From the NCBI GenBank assembly GCA_016712145.1, contig JADJRO010000001.1, positions 1,798,001 to 1,862,000 of the forward strand: a stretch of 64,000 nucleotides of DNA. The letters are read 5' to 3'. Shown here piece after piece: positions 54,886 to 64,000 of this stretch. The translations under genes were made by a program, and so were the position numbers. The first letter of the stretch is position 1, and every line of letters begins with the position of its first letter. This DNA comes from Saprospiraceae bacterium (GTDB lineage Bacteria; Bacteroidota; Bacteroidia; Chitinophagales; Saprospiraceae). The notes under the pieces were generated by a model, which had not been told where the DNA came from, made no database searches, and worked only from the letters and a program-made list of their open reading frames with translations.

Positions 54886-56394
54886 ATGAAAATTTTAATA
54901 CTTATACTTTTGCCTTTATCAATGGTCTTTTGCCAAGGTAAAAGGGATTTTATTTGGTTATTAGGCGGAAATAGAACTTTCACCAACGATACCGCTTTCC
55001 ATGGATTTCAAATTGATTTCAAATCTAACAAGAATAGATATTCAATTAAAGATAGACCATTGCCAATTATACGCCAAAACAACGCAAGTATATGTGACGA
55101 GAATGGCAATTTATTGATGTATACTGCAGGTTGTTGGATTTCAGATAGATTGTACAGACCTATGCCCAATGGAATTATTAATGAAGGAGCTGGACATGAT
55201 TTTAATTGTAAATATGGAGATTATCTGCTTCCAAATGGAACCTTAGTTTTACCAATTAATGAAGACAAAAGTCAATATCATATTTTACATAAGTTTTGGG
55301 ATTTTGTCCAGGATTCTTTAACAATTATTGCATCTACGAAGTTATTGTTTTCCAAAGTTGATATGAATTTAAACAATGGGTATGGTGATCTAAGTATTAA
55401 AAACCAAATACTTATTGATCAATACCAATCTTCTTCAGATCTTACCGCTACAAGACATAGTAATAATTTAGATTGGTGGGTAATTAGCCCCGGAAGGGCC
55501 AACAATAAGTATTTTATAGTTCAGATGACTGCACTGGGTCCTTTACCATATAAAGAACAAAGCATAGGACTGGATTTTTATTTTTTGGATGATGGAGGTT
55601 CGCAGTCCTGTTTTTCGCCTGATGGAAAACAATATGCCCGAATGACTCCCAGCAATGGTTTGTTTTTAATGGATTTTGACAGAAGTTCTGGTACGCTAAG
55701 TAATTTTAGAAATATTATTACGGGAAGCGAAACCAATGACCATACCGTTGGAGTTGCATTTTCTCCCGATTCCCGTTTTGTGTATTTGAGTTATCGTTGG
55801 GATATCTATCAATACGATACCCAAGATCCAGATCCTCAGTCAGCTTTGGTCCATTTAGATACCTGGGATGGATATGTAGAAGATGGTATTTGGGCAGCAG
55901 GTTTTGATGCAGCCATGTTGGGGCCAGATTGTAAAATTTACATCCGCACTGGTACCAGTAATAAAGTTATGCATGTGATCCATGATCCCAATCAAAAAGG
56001 ACTGGATTGTCATTTTCAACAACATGGGATCCAACTGCCTGCCTGGAATCATGCCAGCATCCCAAATTTTGTAAATTATCGCTTGGGTTATGAACCGGTT
56101 TGTGATAGCAATCTGGTTATGAGTTTTATTGGAGATCCAAAGGAGTTTATTTATGATGCGTTGATCTATCCCAATCCTGTAAAAAAAGAACTCCATATTG
56201 ACTACTATGAACCAAATAATACAATAAAATCGATAAGCATCTTAAATTCAACCGGACAGCTAATTAAAATAAACACATTTATACAAACCAGTCAACAACA
56301 AACCCTCCAGCTGGATGATTTACAATCTGGTATTTATTTTGTAAAAATTATTTTAGAAAACAAAAGAATTATATTGAAACGAATTGTTAAATAA
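54886..56394 (+). CDS. Secreted T9SS type A protein with propeller-like repeats
   Basis: A 502-residue protein with a short signal peptide (to about residue 18). WD40/PD40-like segments (CFSPDGKQYARMT, VAFSPDSRFVYLSY) suggest a beta-propeller. The C-terminus (DALIYPNPVKKELHIDYY to LKRIVK) is a type A sorting domain. This layout is common among T9SS cargo in Saprospiraceae and related groups; no enzyme motif is seen. It is followed by a strong terminator hairpin. Confidence 0.8.
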   Translation: MKILILILLPLSMVFCQGKRDFIWLLGGNRTFTNDTAFHGFQIDFKSNKNRYSIKDRPLPIIRQNNASICDENGNLLMYTAGCWISDRLYRPMPNGIINEGAGHDFNCKYGDYLLPNGTLVLPINEDKSQYHILHKFWDFVQDSLTIIASTKLLFSKVDMNLNNGYGDLSIKNQILIDQYQSSSDLTATRHSNNLDWWVISPGRANNKYFIVQMTALGPLPYKEQSIGLDFYFLDDGGSQSCFSPDGKQYARMTPSNGLFLMDFDRSSGTLSNFRNIITGSETNDHTVGVAFSPDSRFVYLSYRWDIYQYDTQDPDPQSALVHLDTWDGYVEDGIWAAGFDAAMLGPDCKIYIRTGTSNKVMHVIHDPNQKGLDCHFQQHGIQLPAWNHASIPNFVNYRLGYEPVCDSNLVMSFIGDPKEFIYDALIYPNPVKKELHIDYYEPNNTIKSISILNSTGQLIKINTFIQTSQQQTLQLDDLQSGIYFVKIILENKRIILKRIVK

Positions 56395-56435
56395 ACCTAA
56401 ACCATTTTTCAATGCAAATGAATATTATTGCGTGT

Positions 56436-56478
56436 AAGTGGTGTCTTTAAGCAATTAAAGGCGCCACTTTTGTTTTAT
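56436..56478 (+). terminator. Intrinsic terminator
   Basis: A 15-bp stem (56436-56450 with 56455-56469, two G-U pairs) with a GCAA loop, followed by TTTGTTTTA. It lies 42 bp after the stop of the T9SS protein gene. The remainder of the spacer to 56722 is AT-rich with nothing else recognised. Confidence 0.75.
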
Positions 56479-56722
56479 GATGTTGTGTTTTAAAACTACT
56501 TTAAAAAATATTCTGATAGTTTATTCTTTATTTATTTATTATTGCTCGCTCAATTATTTAATTTAAAATTCGATGTGACTTAGTCATTATTATTGAGGGC
56601 CATTTTAATTGTTTAAAAAAATTGTTTGGAATATTATCTATATCCTCTAGATTAATGTTTAACACATTTTACATGGAAAAAAAAATAATAAAAGTCGAGC
56701 AGCATGTGAAGTAAGCTCTTTT

Positions 56723-59083
56723 TTATTTTAGGATTATTAATTTAATTGGATATCGATTGCCTTCACAGCTCAATAAATAAACACCCTTCTCCAACTTAGA
56801 GACATCAAGAAATGACCTATCTGTTAAATCGGCTTGCCAGATTACAGTCCCATTTAAATCAAGAATTTTGAGCAGCTTGCCTGTAAGCGAAATTTCTGAT
56901 TTAATATAAATTTTATCTCCTGCCGGATTTGGAAATAAATTAATTTTAGCATTATCATATGTGGATACCTGTGTATTCATTTTTGTACCTGTCAATTTAA
57001 ATCCATCCAATGCCGCCATCATGCGAATGGCTTGCTGCGCAGTTTGTGGATCATTGTACAATCGAAATAAAAATCGGACTGAATCACGTCTAAAACTATG
57101 TACATCCAATTTAAATTGAACTGGTTCGTTAAAGAGTCCGCTGAGGTTTTCTGGAGCTGTTTGCAAGAAATAACTGGTATCCGGAAAGACCAAAAACTGT
57201 TCCTTACTCGAACTAAATCCTCCATAAGCCCAGGATGCAAAACTTAATTCAATGGCATCATAGCGACGAAGATCCATCAAGGGTGAAAATAAAAATGAGC
57301 TGTCTATAAATCGATAAAAGCTTTCGTCCTTGTCAAAATTGTCTGTATATAAACATTTAGTGCCTAAATCGCCTTCAATATCTTTTGAAGGAAAATTACT
57401 GGAGGGAATGGGTATTTCAGAAAAATCGCCTCGTTTCCATCGCACATTTAAATCTGCCCCAAAATGTTGCCAACCTAAATCCAGGACTAAATCATCTTCG
57501 TAACCCGGTTCAAGAGCTATGTGAATGATGGTATCATTTTGCAAGACAAATGATGGAATCCATGCTTGTTTGTAAGCCCATTTTCCTGCATAAAGATCCC
57601 AGCTTGATTCATAGATGCTATTAAAAATTACAACACCCGAATCATTTGTACTTAACTCATACTCATAGTCTGGATTTGACAAAAGAACTTTTGCAAATGA
57701 GATGGCTTCATGCGTTTCTTTATCCTGTATGCGTATTTGTATTTGATGCTTTGGCAATTCTACCAATGCAATGTCTAATTTTAAAATCTGATTGCGTTGC
57801 AAATAAACCCGGATGGTTTTTTCAAAATACCCTTTAAAGTACACATGCACCGTAACACTATCCGCTTCTGGAAAACCCGTTCTTAACTCCCCTTTTAAAT
57901 TGGATCGCGCTTCTTGATTTCTACCGTTTTGTTCGATGGTCAATCTGGCATTGTAAATAGGTTCTTGTGTAATGGAATCTACAATTTTTGCATGCAGGTA
58001 TGTAGGTTGATTGGAATCGTATTTTAAAACATACATCCCGTTTTCAATATCGGATGCAATACTAATACCAGAATTAAAAAATGGATATACGCTCCAACAT
58101 CCACGAAATCCTGCTTTGTTTTTTTGAAGTGTGTCTGTATCGTAATAAGCAACTTCCAATAAATTGTATGGATCTTTTGTATCCAAAATGCGCACTCCTT
58201 CTGAGTAATATGCAACATACAATTTATCGCCTTTATGAAAAACATTGTGCGGAACTAAAAATCTTGATTGATCTCCGCCAATTTTAAACTCATCTGTTTT
58301 GCGAATGAAAGATGGATCCGAAACATCCCAGGCTCCTACAGCTGCTCCGGATGTTTCATCGTTAGTGTATAATATCGGACGATTCTTTTCAATCCAAACG
58401 GAATGAGTAAAATGACCCGAACTTTCATGTTCCGCAATGCGTTTCGGATTTTTTTTATCTTTTACATCCCATATACTGAAAATTCCATTGTAAATCGCTG
58501 CACCGTATAAAGTGTCTTTGTAAACATGTACTTCATGCATGTATTCAAAACTGGTGGCATTCAACCATTCCGGTTGCCAGGGATTTTTTCTTGGATCTAA
58601 AATGATAAACCCTCCCACTCCGGAAGCGCCTGCCAAATAAATGAGTTGATTCTCATCAACATAAAGTGTGTGTGATGATAAAATCCGCAAACTGTCACCT
58701 GCTGTATTGTAAACTGTTTTTACAAATTGGTGATCAAGGGTTTTCATGTCTATAATTAATAAACCATCACCGGATTCAGTAACCACATAAGCATAAGCTC
58801 CAGCTGTCTTCAATTCCCTCCAAATGGAAGTAGAACACGGGATAAATTTTAATTCGACTGGATTATAGGGGTCGGCCAACGAATAGATCCTTACACCTAA
58901 ACTGGTACCTAATAAAGCATACTCCAAACCACTGGAATCTGTGTAACCCCAAATGCTGCTCGCTTGTTCTGCAATCTTGACTTGAGAAAGCAATTGGATA
59001 TGATAGGCTGGTTGTGCAAATAAATTGCTGCTAATCAGCATGATTATGTATAATATAAATAATTTATGTATAAGACGCTGCAT
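56723..59083 (-). CDS. Choice-of-anchor B family protein with LVIVD repeats and T9SS type A domain
   Basis: A 786-residue protein. Signal peptide to about residue 24 (LFAQP). LVIVD-type propeller repeats occupy about 30-340 (GVRIYSLADPYNPVEL, GLLIIDMKTLDHQF, GGFIILDPRKNPWQPEWL, EGVRILDTKDPYNLLEV), the hallmark of the choice-of-anchor B family. One or two carboxypeptidase-regulatory-like domains follow (about 370-520), then a beta domain. The C-terminus (INLFPNPAGDKIYIKS onward) is a type A sorting domain. It should be displayed on or released from the cell surface; its role is unknown. Confidence 0.85.
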   Translation of the reverse strand: MQRLIHKLFILYIIMLISSNLFAQPAYHIQLLSQVKIAEQASSIWGYTDSSGLEYALLGTSLGVRIYSLADPYNPVELKFIPCSTSIWRELKTAGAYAYVVTESGDGLLIIDMKTLDHQFVKTVYNTAGDSLRILSSHTLYVDENQLIYLAGASGVGGFIILDPRKNPWQPEWLNATSFEYMHEVHVYKDTLYGAAIYNGIFSIWDVKDKKNPKRIAEHESSGHFTHSVWIEKNRPILYTNDETSGAAVGAWDVSDPSFIRKTDEFKIGGDQSRFLVPHNVFHKGDKLYVAYYSEGVRILDTKDPYNLLEVAYYDTDTLQKNKAGFRGCWSVYPFFNSGISIASDIENGMYVLKYDSNQPTYLHAKIVDSITQEPIYNARLTIEQNGRNQEARSNLKGELRTGFPEADSVTVHVYFKGYFEKTIRVYLQRNQILKLDIALVELPKHQIQIRIQDKETHEAISFAKVLLSNPDYEYELSTNDSGVVIFNSIYESSWDLYAGKWAYKQAWIPSFVLQNDTIIHIALEPGYEDDLVLDLGWQHFGADLNVRWKRGDFSEIPIPSSNFPSKDIEGDLGTKCLYTDNFDKDESFYRFIDSSFLFSPLMDLRRYDAIELSFASWAYGGFSSSKEQFLVFPDTSYFLQTAPENLSGLFNEPVQFKLDVHSFRRDSVRFLFRLYNDPQTAQQAIRMMAALDGFKLTGTKMNTQVSTYDNAKINLFPNPAGDKIYIKSEISLTGKLLKILDLNGTVIWQADLTDRSFLDVSKLEKGVYLLSCEGNRYPIKLIILK

Positions 59084-59186
59084 TTTAACTTAAAATATTA
59101 ACCCAGAAGCCAACGAATTCGAAATTTAGAACGTTTTGAGATAAGCACATTAATAAATTTTAACACTTGCTCTACCCTTATTTGTC

Positions 59187-59194
59187 TAATTTTG
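59187..59194 (+). promoter_or_regulatory. Candidate -7 box TAATTTTG
   Basis: An exact match to TAnnTTTG 22 bp before the ATG of the type B T9SS gene, with a CTTG 17 bp upstream as a possible weak -33 box. Confidence 0.4.
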
Positions 59195-59216
59195 TAGCTT
59201 CCAAAAATAATGGATC

Positions 59217-61802
59217 ATGCGTTATCTAGCTTTTATACTGTGTTTTGTCTATTTTTCAATTGCTGGTTTTAGTCAACCCCTGCAATTTATCGACAAACAC
59301 GACAGTCTTTCATTTAAAGAAGTCGATGTAGTGACCAACAATAAAGGGGGATGGATGTGTGCGATGTTGCGAGTAGATTCCAGTTTAACAATGACTGAAT
59401 TTAATCATTGTGGTGAAGTGGTTGGTTGCAATACGCTTCAAATTCCCAATTCTGTTAAAGTCAGCAATGTGCAATTGAATTACCTAAGACAAGATACGTA
59501 TTTGGTATTAGCAACTGTTGGAACCGGTTTAAATTCCAGAATTCTAAGTTTTATTTATACCAATACCGGTGCAATTCCAGCATCTAAAGTATTTGGAACG
59601 GCAACTGGCAATTCGAATTTCCAACCGCTTGTTTCAATTTTTGATCAGGACCATATTTTAATTGCATTTAATTATGGCAACAATCCGGATTCCACCAATG
59701 GACGGATTTTTATGATGAATCGCAATTTAGTCAGTCGATGGTCAAAAGACTTGTCCTTAAATACACCGATGCGATGGGTTAAAATGTCGGGGGCAAATGA
59801 TTTTTATATTGGAGCAGGATCCAATGTTATGAAATTTGATACCAGTGGAAAAAATTTATGGTCAAAAAACATTGCCAACCATCAATTGATGTTTAACAGT
59901 GTACTCAGCAATGATACCGCATTGTTTTTTTCAACCGATTTTATAGATACGAGACCTGATACTGCAGCAATCAAACGTCCGCGATACAAGCAAGTGATTG
60001 CATTGCATGAAGATGGTAAATTTTTATGGTTTACGGATCGCATTCGTGCATATCGGAATGACACATTTTTAGCTGAATACAACAGCCGTTTATTGTTTGA
60101 TGGGAGAAGCAACATTGTTTTAAATACAATTGATACCATAAAAGGAGATTCCATTCCATCGATCTTTGCACACAGTTGGAATGGTTTGGGTAAAGCAACC
60201 GGATCTAAATATTGGTCTACAACTTCCAAAGTCACTGATTATAAATCTGCCTTGCTAAATGATGGCAATTTTGCAGTCAATATTGCCATGGATCGTGGGA
60301 TCCTCAATGCTAAAACCAGCATGACCTATGAAACTTGCGAAAATGATACATACAAAGATTCTGTCAGGGCTCCTATTTTAATTCAAAACAATTCTTTGAG
60401 CGATTTAACTGATGCTCCTATTTCTACTTTGGATTTTGCCTTGCGCAGTTTGGTAGATACCCTAAAGTTTCCACGCGATTGCGAAATCTTTGATTTAAAA
60501 GATGGGGAGGTTCCTACACCGCTTTGCAAAGGGGATTCTGTTTTTTTACAAGGTATTATGTTACCCAATGCAACGTATTCCTGGAGCAATGGTAGTAACC
60601 AACCAGGCACCTGGGTAAAAGTAGCCGGTGATTATTTTTTGACTGTAAATTATTGTGGAAAGACTGTAACCATAACTTATAAGGTTTTTTATATCAGTTT
60701 TCCAGATCAAATGATTGCCTTACAGCAATGTGATTATCCATACCGATTACTGTCTAATCAAGGAGCTGATGCAACGTACAAATGGCCCAATGGTGAAACC
60801 ACTCCGTTTTTAGATATTAATGGTCCAGGTACTTACAATGTAACCGTTACCCGCTGCGAAGCACCGTATCAAATTAGTTTTAATGTAACATTAAAAACAT
60901 TCCGGGATACAACCATTCCATTTATGATTTGCAACTATCCGGATTTTTTATTTCCAAATAAATTTGTCGGACCGGGAGCCCGTTTTGTTTGGGATAATGG
61001 AGATACCACCGGGTTTAGAGTCATTAGCGGACCAGGTAAATACACTGCCAATGTGAACTATTGTCAGTCTAATTTTAAAATTACATTTGATGTCGGATTG
61101 GATCCGATGCCCAATAAAAATTTTGATTTTAATGTTTGTAAATATCCTTTTCAAATTTATGGATTTACAGGACGGGATGGAGTAAGCTACCGATGGACAG
61201 ATGGAGATACTTCCAAAGGTGTCCGGACAATAAATAATCCGGGATTATATACTGTTGTAAATTATTATTGCCGGGATTCTTTCCGCTATTCATACAATAT
61301 CTTTTTGGAAAAATTTAATAATCAATCTACGGTGTTACAAGATTCCTGTGCAATTATTGAAGAAGATAGCATTGCATTGGTACCATTTATTGATTATGCA
61401 GATTCGTATGAATGGGAAAATGGCGATACGTCCAGAAATCGAAAAGTCAATCGGATCGGCACCTATCGGGTTACTATGAAATATTGCAATCAAGAATTTG
61501 TACATGATTTTGAAGTAAAAGATTTTTCTGAATCCTATTTATTATTTCCAAATGTATTTCCTCCAAATTCAGAAATAAAAATCAATAAGATCTACAAACC
61601 AGCTGTAAAATATAATGGAATCATTTCAGATTACCATATTGAAATTTACAATCGCTGGGGACAGAAAATTTTTACCAGCAATAAAATTGATGAAGGCTGG
61701 AATGGAGACTACAAAGGTGCACAAGCACCCATAGATACCTATACCTATTATGCAACCATGAAAACAGATTGCGGCTCAGCAAAAGTTTTCGCGGAAGCGT
61801 GA
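59217..61802 (+). CDS. Gliding-motility-associated C-terminal domain protein (T9SS type B cargo)
   Basis: An 861-residue protein with signal peptide (to about residue 20). Residues about 30-400 look like a propeller or NHL-like domain. Then come five beta-domain repeats of about 65 residues, each with xWxNGxxxxxxxxxxxGxYxxxVxYC, for example YSWSNGSNQPGTW, YKWPNGETTPFL and YRWTDGDTSKGV. The last 85 residues (LLFPNVFPPNSEIKINKI, YNRWGQKIF, WNGDYKGAQAPIDTYTYY) are the type B sorting domain, which often works with a PorP/SprF-like partner; none is adjacent. Role unknown; adhesion is plausible. Confidence 0.85.
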   Translation: MRYLAFILCFVYFSIAGFSQPLQFIDKHDSLSFKEVDVVTNNKGGWMCAMLRVDSSLTMTEFNHCGEVVGCNTLQIPNSVKVSNVQLNYLRQDTYLVLATVGTGLNSRILSFIYTNTGAIPASKVFGTATGNSNFQPLVSIFDQDHILIAFNYGNNPDSTNGRIFMMNRNLVSRWSKDLSLNTPMRWVKMSGANDFYIGAGSNVMKFDTSGKNLWSKNIANHQLMFNSVLSNDTALFFSTDFIDTRPDTAAIKRPRYKQVIALHEDGKFLWFTDRIRAYRNDTFLAEYNSRLLFDGRSNIVLNTIDTIKGDSIPSIFAHSWNGLGKATGSKYWSTTSKVTDYKSALLNDGNFAVNIAMDRGILNAKTSMTYETCENDTYKDSVRAPILIQNNSLSDLTDAPISTLDFALRSLVDTLKFPRDCEIFDLKDGEVPTPLCKGDSVFLQGIMLPNATYSWSNGSNQPGTWVKVAGDYFLTVNYCGKTVTITYKVFYISFPDQMIALQQCDYPYRLLSNQGADATYKWPNGETTPFLDINGPGTYNVTVTRCEAPYQISFNVTLKTFRDTTIPFMICNYPDFLFPNKFVGPGARFVWDNGDTTGFRVISGPGKYTANVNYCQSNFKITFDVGLDPMPNKNFDFNVCKYPFQIYGFTGRDGVSYRWTDGDTSKGVRTINNPGLYTVVNYYCRDSFRYSYNIFLEKFNNQSTVLQDSCAIIEEDSIALVPFIDYADSYEWENGDTSRNRKVNRIGTYRVTMKYCNQEFVHDFEVKDFSESYLLFPNVFPPNSEIKINKIYKPAVKYNGIISDYHIEIYNRWGQKIFTSNKIDEGWNGDYKGAQAPIDTYTYYATMKTDCGSAKVFAEA

Positions 61803-61906
61803 CCTTGATAAGGTAAAAGTCAAAGGAAAAAATCTATTGCGGAAGAAAGGAGTTTCCTTTTACTCAGCAATTAATAACAAAAATGTCTGATAATCCTCTA
61901 TTGAAC

Positions 61907-61987
61907 ATTGCTCATTGAGCATTGAACATTAAAAATCATGCTTCGAAGAAAAATCTAATGCTCAATATTCAACGCTCAATGAGCAAT
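61907..61987. repeat. 24-bp imperfect inverted repeat
   Basis: Arms at 61907-61930 and 61964-61987 match at 22 of 24 bases, with a 33-bp loop. The arms are built from CATTGAGC/GCTCAATG words. It lies in the spacer after the type B cargo gene and could act as transcript-end structure, though no T-tract follows. ATTGGAAA tandem words lie at about 62038-62060. Confidence 0.7.
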
Positions 61988-62067
61988 GAATAATGAATGT
62001 CCACTTCATAGGATAATCCCTTATTGCAGCATTGCAAAATTGGAAAATTGGAAAATTATCCTTCGCT

Positions 62068-63015
62068 TTATATTTTCAAAGACATAATCGTTCCTTCTGA
62101 ACCACATAGCCAATAGGAACTCCCATCAAAAAAAATATCCTTGACATCAAATACTGGTAAATCATCTAAAACGATCCAGTCATCTCCTGAATTTCTGGTA
62201 ATTTGTATGAATCCATTTTCACCTGCAATCATTCCTTCACTTGCATCTTTAAAACAAATTGCATGCAATGGCGCTTGCGATCCTATGACCCCACCCTTGC
62301 GAATTTTTTCAAATCGAAGGGGATTGATTGAAATTTTATAAACCGTTCCAGCGACCCCTAAAATAAATAAGGATCCCTGAACTGTTTTCGAAAAATCTAC
62401 AAATTGATCGCCTTGAATATCCAGTGTATCCCACTTTTTACCTCCATTTTTTGAATGCACGACCAAACCATAGCCACCAGCCAACCAATTCAAACTGTCT
62501 AAGTAACAAATGGTATTTAGTTCGTGCCGGCTTTCAAATACTGTTTGCGTAGAATCAGCATAAATGGAAAATCGCTCAATACTGCCATTCCCATTTGCGT
62601 TGACCGCCATTACAAGTTCATTGCTATATGCAGCAATGGATCTAATAAAGCGAAATGGACCACTATGTTTTAATTTTTGAATGCGGAGTGGACTTTCATT
62701 TAAATGATACGCCCACAATTCAATACCCATTCCAATTATTTGACCATTGGGAGTACCGGAAATACAAAATAATTCTTTATCAGAAAGTGAATCTAGTTGC
62801 CAATTCTTCCAGGTATCTTTTGTGCTTGCAGCAATTCCTGCAGACCAGGTCGTACCACCTACCACAAACGCTTGATTTAAATCTGTAAACCAAATTCCTG
62901 TCAACTCTTTATCGCTAATTTTTATAAAGTCCTGAAAATCCAGGCTCTCATGTTTTGTACATGAATTAAATAGAAAAAATAGCAATGAAATCAAGTTAAT
63001 ACGAAACATCAACAT
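62068..63015 (-). CDS. Lipoprotein with BNR/YCF48-like repeats
   Basis: A 315-residue protein. The N-terminal helix ends LFNSCTKH, a plausible lipobox with Cys near residue 19. Repeats such as VVHSKNGGKKWDTLD and FIQITRNSGDDWIVLDD are Asp-box/BNR units, so a beta-propeller of the YCF48/sialidase-like kind is likely. No catalytic motif is seen. It stands alone between repeats and the cvpA gene. Confidence 0.7.
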   Translation of the reverse strand: MLMFRINLISLLFFLFNSCTKHESLDFQDFIKISDKELTGIWFTDLNQAFVVGGTTWSAGIAASTKDTWKNWQLDSLSDKELFCISGTPNGQIIGMGIELWAYHLNESPLRIQKLKHSGPFRFIRSIAAYSNELVMAVNANGNGSIERFSIYADSTQTVFESRHELNTICYLDSLNWLAGGYGLVVHSKNGGKKWDTLDIQGDQFVDFSKTVQGSLFILGVAGTVYKISINPLRFEKIRKGGVIGSQAPLHAICFKDASEGMIAGENGFIQITRNSGDDWIVLDDLPVFDVKDIFFDGSSYWLCGSEGTIMSLKI

Positions 63016-63165
63016 GGCAGCCCATTAAAAAAACACATATACCAGTGAAACTAATAGTTAAACAAAACTACTGCTATTTTTAAATCCAGGACCCTTCAAA
63101 AAATCAATTTCAGAAATTGCTATTTTTTTAGAATATTGCAGTCCAATTCAAATTAATAACAAGCT

Positions 63166-63732
63166 ATGGTGATTGATATACTTTGTTTGATAATAGTCGG
63201 TTCCAGTTTTTACATGGGCTATTCAAAAGGCATCATTAAATCTGTATTTGGAATTTTGAGTATTCTCTTTGCCGTTTTGTTTACACTTAAATTTTCATTT
63301 GTAACCATCAATATTGTTGAACGCATGATGCATACAGATCCAAGATTGAGCATTTTGATTGGATTTGTATTTACCTTTTTAATTGTCATGGTTTGTATCA
63401 GATTGGCTGGCAGTGGATTTGAACGAGTGCTCGAAACGGCTCACATCAATTTGATCAACCAATTAGCCGGCGGACTTGCATCAGCACTCATTGCATTGGC
63501 TTTGTTTAGTTCTGTTATTTATTTTACCAATAAACTAAGACTTCTGACCGATGAAAATAAATCGACTTCTTTTACCTATCCCTTATTGGAAGCCATGCCC
63601 GCCAAATCCCGTTGGGCTATTGATAAATGCAAACCCCTGTTTTCTGAGTTCTGGCAAAAAACTCAGGATGCCTTGAATCAGGTTGAACAATCATTACCCA
63701 AAGAAAATCAAAATCCAAAAAAAGAGTTGTAA
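63166..63732 (+). CDS. CvpA family membrane protein
   Basis: A 188-residue protein with four hydrophobic helices in the first 125 residues and a charged C-terminal tail. The start MVIDILCLIIVGSSFYMGYSKG and the GFVFTFLIVMVCIRLAGSGF helix are typical of CvpA (colicin V production accessory) proteins. Its biochemical role is not known. It converges on the obg gene with six bases between stops. Confidence 0.82.
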   Translation: MVIDILCLIIVGSSFYMGYSKGIIKSVFGILSILFAVLFTLKFSFVTINIVERMMHTDPRLSILIGFVFTFLIVMVCIRLAGSGFERVLETAHINLINQLAGGLASALIALALFSSVIYFTNKLRLLTDENKSTSFTYPLLEAMPAKSRWAIDKCKPLFSEFWQKTQDALNQVEQSLPKENQNPKKEL

Positions 63733-63738
63733 GCCGGT

Positions 63739-64000
63739 TTAATGCTCTGTGCGGTTTAATTCTTGCCAAATCTGGTCTTTTAATTCATCTAAACCCTGGC
63801 CGGTAACTGATGAAATGAACACATGCGGTATGCCTGATGGAATTTCTTTTTGAATCAGATTCTTCCATTCCGGTTCCACAATATCCATTTTTGTAATCGC
63901 TATAAGGCGAGGCTTATCCAACAATTCTGGATTGAATTGTTCCAATTCATTCAATAAAACCTCATAATCTTGTTTGATGTGCTGACTATCGCAGGGTATC
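63739..64000 (-). CDS. obg: Obg/CgtA GTPase, C-terminal part (gene runs off window)
   Basis: The frame is open to the window edge, so only about 86 C-terminal residues are seen. VLLNELEQFNPELLDKP followed by LIAITKMD (the G4 base-recognition motif) and VFISSVTGQGLDELKD (G5, SxxxxxGL) match the Obg GTPase, which acts in ribosome assembly and growth control. The Obg and P-loop regions lie outside the window. Confidence 0.85.
   Translation of the reverse strand, partial: IPCDSQHIKQDYEVLLNELEQFNPELLDKPRLIAITKMDIVEPEWKNLIQKEIPSGIPHVFISSVTGQGLDELKDQIWQELNRTEH

Overview
The window looks like a Bacteroidota chromosome, most likely a Saprospiraceae-type bacterium. It is AT-rich and gene starts lack Shine-Dalgarno sequences. 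Some promoters fit the Bacteroidota TAnnTTTG box. There are type IX secretion (T9SS) C-terminal domains of both type A and type B, SprB-like repeats, a DUF4293 protein and a fused CcsB-CcsA cytochrome c synthase. Assignments come from reading motifs and layout; no database search was possible.

Layout. 1-4048: tail of a KilA-N-like gene, then a MoxR ATPase and a DUF5682 gene that are each broken by a single lesion. 4060-9959: a putative lipoprotein, a secreted thioredoxin-like/SprB-repeat protein, an unknown protein, and scpA split by a one-base frameshift. 10105-24165: housekeeping genes (RsmI-like methylase, GH16 glycosidase, polysaccharide deacetylase, gltX, beta-CASP hydrolase, TIGR04282 transferase, DUF4293, FAD oxidoreductase / OstA-like / BatE-like operon, rplU-rpmA, an EF-G paralogue). 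24264-39636: a large electron-transfer locus. 39734-50918: an EF-G 3' remnant, two secreted proteins, atpD-atpC, a DUF5691-like gene, an M16 peptidase and fumC. 51611-63015: T9SS cargo proteins and a lipoprotein. 63166-64000: cvpA and the end of obg.

The most unusual part is 24264-36514. It encodes, in order: a 48-residue membrane peptide; a membrane protein with two H-x13-H pairs (probable di-haem cytochrome b); a membrane-anchored ferredoxin/FAD-NAD(P) protein with permuted domain order and three-Cys cluster motifs; a 23-haem cytochrome; a giant cytochrome with 73 CxxCH motifs; an outer-membrane beta-barrel; and an OB-fold lipoprotein. A CcsBA haem ligase converges from the other side. Taken together this resembles a quinone/NAD(P)H-to-cell-surface electron conduit. 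The giant cytochrome has a hierarchical design: five nine-haem units of exactly 222 codons, six three-haem units of about 75 codons, and a four-haem cap. The whole locus is bracketed by two same-orientation copies of an EF-G gene 3' end, which suggests it was inserted at EF-G.

Four genes are interrupted by single-base lesions (moxR, DUF5682, scpA, a beta-helix-like T9SS cargo gene). Two lie in A/T homopolymers and one hits scpA, which is normally core. Residual sequencing error is therefore a serious alternative to true decay. Intergenic spacers carry 7-8 bp tandem words, a 79-bp direct repeat with a GC hairpin, and an array of three CAGGGTwwACCCTG palindromes.
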